Assembly (NCBI GenBank): GCA_905215125.1
Contig: CAJMOV010000057.1
Span: 1-9,527 of the forward strand
Reading direction: 5' to 3'
From: an uncultured bacterium
GTDB taxonomy: Bacteria; Bacillota; Clostridia; Oscillospirales; Butyricicoccaceae
DNA length: 9,527 nucleotides
Shown here: positions 5,162 through 9,527 of the stretch, piece by piece
Position numbering within the stretch: position 1 is the first letter of the stretch
Layout: every line of letters starts with the position of its first letter
Notes under the pieces: model-generated
Seen by the model: only the letters and a program-made list of their open reading frames with translations
Told to the model about the DNA's origin: nothing
Databases searched by the model: none
Program-made: the position numbers and the translations under genes

Positions 5162-7306
5162 ATGCGAAAATTCATGTTGTGCGCCGTCCTTTTGCTGGCT
5201 TTGGGTGCGCTGGCCTGGACGGCTGTTTACGTCTGGGGGTTTTACATCCGCCCGCTGCGCGGGGATGGATCGGTCGAGCTGGCCTTCCGCACAGAAGGCG
5301 CCGACATCCTGCGCCCGGCGGCCGACGGCGGATGGGAGACTTTCAGCCTGCGTGGCGTCGACCTGTCGGCCAGCCAGCCGGGGCATTATGCCACGGCTTA
5401 TGCGGCGGATGAACAGGATTACCTGCGCTGGATGGATCAGATTACCGGCATGGGAGCCAACGCCATCCGCGTCAGCACCATTATGGACGACGACTTTTAC
5501 AATGCGCTCTACCGCTACAACACCGAAAGCTCTGAGCCGCTGTACCTTTTCCAGGGGATCCAAGTTTCGGATGAAGCCAATTACGGCGATCAGGGCGTTT
5601 ACAGCGACGAATTCCTGGGCAGCCTGACGCGCGACGGCAAGGACGCCGTGGACATCATCCACGGCCGCAAGACCATCGTGCTCAACGAGCTGAGGGGAAG
5701 CGGCAGCTATCGTTGTGATGTTTCCCCCTGGGTTGTCGGGTATCAGGTCGGGTATGAGTGGGGAAGCGATACCATCGCTTATGCCGACCACAGCGCCGGC
5801 AATCCAGACAGCTATGTGGGGCAATATTTCGTCACCGCTGACGAAGCGACGCCTTTTGAAGCCCTGCTTGCCCGGGTTATGGACGAAATCACAACGTATG
5901 AAACGGAAAAATACGGCGTGCAGCGGCTGATCGGCTTTGTCAGCTCGCCAGACTGCGACTTTTTGCATTATGAAGAACGGTATGCCCGCCAGCTGCAAAA
6001 GGTGTGCTGGCTTGATGCAGAGCATGTATTGCCGACCGATGCGCTGAAGTCCGGCGTTGTTGCCGCCTACCGGCTGTATGACTACTGCAACGATTTTTCA
6101 CAATATCTTGAGCCCGCGCAGCTGCGAGAGCTTTCCGCGCAGCTGTCCGGGCTGGATAGCGACGGCCCTTACGGCGGTTATCTGCACCTTCTGACGCGCT
6201 ACCACACCATGCCGGTGGTGGTCAGCTTCGGCTTTTCCTCGGCCCGCGGCGCCATCCGCATAGGGCAGGAGCCGCTGACCGAGCTTGAGCAGGGGCGGCG
6301 GCTTGCCGAGCTAAGCCGGGAGGCGGAGGAATATGGCTGCGCCGGCGTCGTGCTGTCCACCTGGCAGGACGAATGGGAGCGCCGCAGCTGGAACACTGCC
6401 TTTTCCACTGTGCTGACGGAAAATTACCGCTGGCATGACGTGCAGAGCGACAGCCAGGGCTATGGCCTGATGGCCTTTGAGCCGGGGGAGGAAGCGGCTT
6501 GTATCGTCGACGGAGATGCCGGCGAATGGTCGCCGGCCGACAGGGTGCTGTCGCAGGACGGCCTGACCCTTTCCATGCGGTGGGATGCCGAAGGGCTCTA
6601 CCTGCTGGCGCAGGGGGAAGGCGTCGGGGAGACGCCCTTTTACATCCCCATTGACACCACGCAGCTGACTGGCAGCACATCCTGCGCCGACCCTGAGCTT
6701 TATTTTGAGCGGGAGGTCGACTTTGTCCTGTGCGTTGACGGGAGGGAGGACACCCGTCTGCTGGTACAGGAGAGGTACAATCCTCTGCGGGCCAACTTTC
6801 TTTATGAAACAGAGGGACGGGATCCCTATATCGTTATGCCGGCGAAAAACACGACACGCTTTTCTATCGTCGAGATGGCGCTGGAAAACAGCGTCCTGGT
6901 TGACACGGAAATATACAGCGCCCAAGAAATGCAGCAGATGCGCCGGCTTGGCGTTTATGAGACAGGCCGGCTGGTTTACGGCAGCAGGGATCCGGACAGC
7001 AGCCGGTACAATTCGCTGGCCGACTTCTGCTTTGGGGAGGGCTGCGCGGAATTCCGCATCCCATGGCAGCTGCTCAACGTCGGGAACCCGGCCGATATGC
7101 AGATCCACGGCGATTATTACACCTATTACGGCATTGAATTTCAAAGCATGAGCCAGCTGTGGCTCGGGCTGTACCGCGGCGAAGGAGTCTGCGCCCTCTA
7201 TCCCGCCGATATCAGCGGCAGCGGCGACACTGTACAGTGTCGGGAACGGCTCAAGCAGTCCTATTATGTCATGCAGCAGGCGTGGAAGGGGGAGACAGCG
7301 CAGTGA
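5162..7306 (+). CDS. membrane-anchored glycoside-hydrolase-like protein, possibly catalytically degenerate
   Basis: This 714-residue protein has an N-terminal anchor (residues 3-27) and a large extracytoplasmic part. Residues about 60-420 read as a TIM barrel of the glycoside hydrolase type: FSLRGVDLSASQPGH (61-75), YLRWMDQITGMGANAIRVST (87-106), FYNALYRYN (112-120), YLFQGIQ (128-134), VGYQVGYEW (192-200) and STWQDEWERRSWNT (399-412). Glu199 sits where the fourth-strand acid/base is expected. The seventh-strand stretch PVVVSFGFSSARG (351-363) lacks the Glu I would expect (the family pattern resembles VSEFGVPSSRG), so hydrolysis may be lost. Residues about 448-690 form a beta-rich region opening with VDGDAGEW, like CBM9-type sugar-binding domains, and ending with FRIPWQLLNVGNP (631-643). 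The family has no name I can give securely. Its stop overlaps the HEAT gene by 4 bases. A role in binding or trimming the polymer outside the membrane is inferred. Confidence 0.82.
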   Translation: MRKFMLCAVLLLALGALAWTAVYVWGFYIRPLRGDGSVELAFRTEGADILRPAADGGWETFSLRGVDLSASQPGHYATAYAADEQDYLRWMDQITGMGANAIRVSTIMDDDFYNALYRYNTESSEPLYLFQGIQVSDEANYGDQGVYSDEFLGSLTRDGKDAVDIIHGRKTIVLNELRGSGSYRCDVSPWVVGYQVGYEWGSDTIAYADHSAGNPDSYVGQYFVTADEATPFEALLARVMDEITTYETEKYGVQRLIGFVSSPDCDFLHYEERYARQLQKVCWLDAEHVLPTDALKSGVVAAYRLYDYCNDFSQYLEPAQLRELSAQLSGLDSDGPYGGYLHLLTRYHTMPVVVSFGFSSARGAIRIGQEPLTELEQGRRLAELSREAEEYGCAGVVLSTWQDEWERRSWNTAFSTVLTENYRWHDVQSDSQGYGLMAFEPGEEAACIVDGDAGEWSPADRVLSQDGLTLSMRWDAEGLYLLAQGEGVGETPFYIPIDTTQLTGSTSCADPELYFEREVDFVLCVDGREDTRLLVQERYNPLRANFLYETEGRDPYIVMPAKNTTRFSIVEMALENSVLVDTEIYSAQEMQQMRRLGVYETGRLVYGSRDPDSSRYNSLADFCFGEGCAEFRIPWQLLNVGNPADMQIHGDYYTYYGIEFQSMSQLWLGLYRGEGVCALYPADISGSGDTVQCRERLKQSYYVMQQAWKGETAQ
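7284..7294 (+). promoter_or_regulatory. ribosome binding site fixing the GTG start of the HEAT gene
   Basis: The purine run GGAAGGGGGAG ends 8 bases before GTG 7303. This decides for the start inside the preceding stop rather than an ATG at 7159, whose extra 48 residues are an Arg-rich shadow of the GH-like gene. Confidence 0.75.
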
Positions 7307-8388
7307 CGGCGTCCGTCAGCAGCATTATCTTAAGTTATCTTTTCATCTGCGTCAGCCTGCTCATCTTCAACACCCTGACCATCACACGGGCACAGAAGCA
7401 GGTCCGCAAGGCGGCAAAGCGTACCAGGGATTGGACTGGCCGGTTGGAAAAGCAGTGGCAGTCGGCTGGCGGCGGGGGTGTCGGTGAGGCGCACAGGCGT
7501 CTTTTACGTCGCAGGCTGCGCAGGGTCGGGCAGTTGATTGCCTATCACAATGCTGTAGAACCCTACCTGGAAAGACCCGAGGTACAGCACTATCTGGATG
7601 CTTGTGCAAGCGTTTTTCAAGCGCTCGCCCATCATTATGCTCACAGGCCCGCGATGGAACGGGCCTTTTTTGCCTACGTCATTTTCCTGTACCATCCCGG
7701 AAGGGACGGCCAATCCCGGCGGCTGGTTGAAGAGCTGGTGCGATTTCTGGATAATTCCACCATTTACTGCCGGGAAAACGTACTTAAAGCCCTGTGCGCC
7801 ATGGGCAGCGCCGGCGCTATAGAGGGGGCGCTTGAGCTCTTCCACGAAAGGGGATGGGTACACCCGACCCGCCTTTTGTCCGACGGCCTGATGCAGTTTT
7901 ACGGCGACAGGGAAGATTTGACGCTGCGGCTGTGGCGCAGCAGCGGGCGTTGGGAGGAAAGCTGCCAGGTTGCCGTTGTCCAGCTGGCTACACAGCTTTC
8001 CGACAGCTTTTCTGAGGAGTTTGCCCGCGCCCTGACCGGGCATAGCGTCCGGCAGGAGGTTTGCTTCGCGATTTTGCGCTACTTCCGCCGTCACCCATAT
8101 GAACCGCTGCGCCCCTTTCTTTACCAGTGTATGGAGGGAGAAGACGAAATGGCCATAATCGCCGCGTCAACGCTGGAAAGCTACCCGGGATTGGAAACGG
8201 CTGCGGCGCTGCGGCGGGGCCTGCACAGCCGCAACTGGTACGTCCGGCGAAACGCGGCCGCGGCGCTGGTACATCTCGGCCTGGCCGATGGGGAAATGGC
8301 CTTGCTGAGACAGGGCGGCGACCGATATGCGCTGGAAATGCTGTCTTATGTCAGCGAAGAGGCAAAGGCCAGAGAGGTGACGGCATGA
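7303..8388 (+). CDS. membrane-anchored HEAT-like repeat protein
   Basis: This 361-residue protein opens with a single hydrophobic segment (residues about 5-27, SSIILSYLFICVSLLIFNTL), followed by a strongly basic stretch (29-76) that should remain in the cytoplasm. From about 80 to the end it is all alpha-helical in character. Paired helices of HEAT type are clearest at 151-182 (CRENVLKALCAMGSAGAIEG within it), 250-262, 281-306 and 309-331 (WYVRRNAAAALVHLG), with regular Ala and Leu spacing. HEAT arrays are protein-binding scaffolds, so this is probably a cytoplasmic-face adaptor next to the glycosyltransferase rather than an enzyme. GTG 7303 is inside the previous stop (GTGA), and its own stop overlaps the GT2 start (ATGA). 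That double coupling suggests matched amounts of the three products. It could also be a regulatory subunit of the synthase. I know of no named orthologue. Confidence 0.8.
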   Translation: MTASVSSIILSYLFICVSLLIFNTLTITRAQKQVRKAAKRTRDWTGRLEKQWQSAGGGGVGEAHRRLLRRRLRRVGQLIAYHNAVEPYLERPEVQHYLDACASVFQALAHHYAHRPAMERAFFAYVIFLYHPGRDGQSRRLVEELVRFLDNSTIYCRENVLKALCAMGSAGAIEGALELFHERGWVHPTRLLSDGLMQFYGDREDLTLRLWRSSGRWEESCQVAVVQLATQLSDSFSEEFARALTGHSVRQEVCFAILRYFRRHPYEPLRPFLYQCMEGEDEMAIIAASTLESYPGLETAAALRRGLHSRNWYVRRNAAAALVHLGLADGEMALLRQGGDRYALEMLSYVSEEAKAREVTA

Positions 8389-9527
8389 ACACATTGACAG
8401 CCCTGTTTCTTGACGCCGTCGGGGCCTTTTTCTTCTGTTATCTGCTCTTTTACGCTACCTATCTGTTTCTGTCTGTTACGGCGGGAGCCTGGCGGCTTTA
8501 CCAGCAGGAGCGTATGCGGCGCATCAAAAATGAGATAAAGCACCCATTTTATTTCCCGGTTTCCATCCTAGTACCCGCGCACAACGAGGAAATCACTATC
8601 TTGGACAGCGTGCAATCCCTTATCGATCTGGATTACCGGCTGTACGAGATCATCGTCATCGACGACGGCTCAAGCGATAAAACCACGGAACTGTTGGTCG
8701 ACCATTTTCATATGCGCAGAGTCGACAAGCCCATCCGACGCGTGCTGCGCTGCCAGGCGCAGGAAGCCGTCTATGAAGCGGCAGGGACGCGGGTCCCTCT
8801 GACGCTTATCCGCAAACAGAACGGTGGAAAAGGGGATGCGCTCAATATGGGCATCAACGCCGCGCAATACCCCTATTTCCTCTGCATTGACGCCGACTCC
8901 ATGCTGCAAAGAGATTCGCTTGAACGCATCGTGCAGCCGGCGATGGAGGATGACACGGTCGTCGCCGTCGGCGGCCTGATTCGCGCCGCCCAGTGCCTGC
9001 GCAGGCATGAGGATGGCAGTGTGTCCTACCAACTGCCCTGGAACCCGGCTATCAGCACCCCGGTGCTGGAATACGACCGATACTTTCTGGCGTCCCGCAT
9101 TTTGATGGACAGCTTTAACGGCAATCTCATCATATCGGGGGCTTTCGGGCTGTTTCACAAAAGCACCGTCGTCGCCGCAGGGGGATATGATCCTGATACG
9201 TTGGGTGAAGATATGGAGCTTGTCATGAAATTGCATGTATTCTGCCGTACGAACCGCATCCCGTACAGTATCCGCTACGAGCCGGGCGCCGTTTGCTGGA
9301 GCCAAATGCCCACCACGCTGCGCGATTTGCATAAGCAGCGCCGCCGATGGCATCTGGGCCTGTTCCAAAGCATGATGAAGTATCGCTATATTTTTCTGCG
9401 GCCGCGGTACGGCGCGGTGGGCAGCTTGCCTTATCTGTATTACCTGTTGTTTGAGCTGTTTTCGCCGCCTATCCAGTTGGTCGGTCTGATCAGCCTACTG
9501 ATTGCCTGGGGCGCGGGTCTGCTTAAT
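8385..9527 (+). CDS. processive family-2 glycosyltransferase, membrane-embedded (3' cut by window end)
   Basis: The 381 visible codons start at ATG 8385, overlapping the HEAT stop, with GAGAGG 7 bases upstream. A membrane segment (residues about 9-32) precedes a cytosolic GT-A domain holding all processive GT2 signatures: VPAHNEE (63-69), IDDGSSD (92-98), NGGKGDALN (146-154), the metal-binding DAD (169-171), GED (274-276) and QRRRW (318-322). A further membrane region begins near 345, and the frame stays open to the window edge. These features match synthases such as BcsA, PgaC/IcaA and hyaluronan synthase, which polymerise a nucleotide-sugar and export the chain through their own membrane channel. 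The sugar cannot be read from sequence. The segment between IDDGSSD and NGGKG is longer than in PgaC-type enzymes and basic. No PilZ domain is visible so far. This is the most likely polymer-making enzyme of the operon. Confidence 0.92.
   Translation, partial: MNTLTALFLDAVGAFFFCYLLFYATYLFLSVTAGAWRLYQQERMRRIKNEIKHPFYFPVSILVPAHNEEITILDSVQSLIDLDYRLYEIIVIDDGSSDKTTELLVDHFHMRRVDKPIRRVLRCQAQEAVYEAAGTRVPLTLIRKQNGGKGDALNMGINAAQYPYFLCIDADSMLQRDSLERIVQPAMEDDTVVAVGGLIRAAQCLRRHEDGSVSYQLPWNPAISTPVLEYDRYFLASRILMDSFNGNLIISGAFGLFHKSTVVAAGGYDPDTLGEDMELVMKLHVFCRTNRIPYSIRYEPGAVCWSQMPTTLRDLHKQRRRWHLGLFQSMMKYRYIFLRPRYGAVGSLPYLYYLLFELFSPPIQLVGLISLLIAWGAGLLN

Noticed and set aside
5048..6025. Long minus-strand open frame (325 codons) across the CotH/GH-like junction.
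   Set aside because: It is opposite two well-supported genes with family motifs. GC-rich codon usage commonly opens such shadow frames, and it shows no domain or start signal.
1..9527. CRISPR arrays, tRNA or rRNA genes, insertion sequences and attachment sites.
   Set aside because: No spaced direct repeats, no tRNA- or rRNA-like stretches, no transposase or integrase motifs and no terminal inverted repeats were seen on reading the window.

Overview
The window carries the 3' end of a recQ DNA helicase gene, a rho-independent terminator, an AT-rich intergenic gap with one clear promoter, and then seven tightly packed genes on the + strand that run off the right edge. Purine-rich Shine-Dalgarno sites, frequent GTG and TTG starts, a lipoprotein-type signal, a U-run terminator, and a VTC/DUF4956/CotH/GT2 gene set suggest a moderately GC-rich member of the Firmicutes, probably a clostridial or gut-type lineage. 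This placement is an inference; no rRNA or marker gene confirms it.

Region by region: (1) about 1-56 does not continue the RecQ homology and holds an in-frame stop. (2) 57-947 is RecQ from helicase motif VI through the zinc-binding, RQC and HRDC parts. (3) 959-987 is a perfect-palindrome terminator. (4) 988-1338 is AT-rich noncoding DNA with a sigma-A-like extended -10 promoter at 1242-1270. (5) 1339-2208 encodes a predicted lipoprotein with a TIM-barrel-like layout. (6) 2205-2900 encodes a VTC-type polyphosphate polymerase domain protein. (7) 2936-3613 encodes a DUF4956 membrane protein. (8) 3618-5144 encodes a membrane-anchored CotH-family kinase-like protein. (9) 5162-7306 encodes a membrane-anchored glycoside-hydrolase-like protein with a C-terminal beta-rich region. 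(10) 7303-8388 encodes a membrane-anchored HEAT-like repeat protein. (11) 8385 to the edge encodes a membrane-embedded processive family-2 glycosyltransferase, cut at the window end.

The seven genes look like one transcription unit: the largest gap is 35 bases and three junctions overlap by 4 bases. The likely theme is synthesis of an extracellular polysaccharide by the GT2 enzyme. It is accompanied by surface-facing sugar-active or sugar-binding proteins (the lipoprotein and the GH-like protein), a HEAT scaffold, and a phosphate-transfer set: VTC polymerase with a DUF4956 membrane partner inside, and a CotH kinase-like protein outside. A plausible but unproven model is an exopolysaccharide system whose product or protein partners are phosphorylated or co-secreted with polyphosphate. 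No known EPS operon (pel, ica/pga, bcs, ydaJKLMN) matches this gene order as I know them, so this cluster is the most interesting content of the window.
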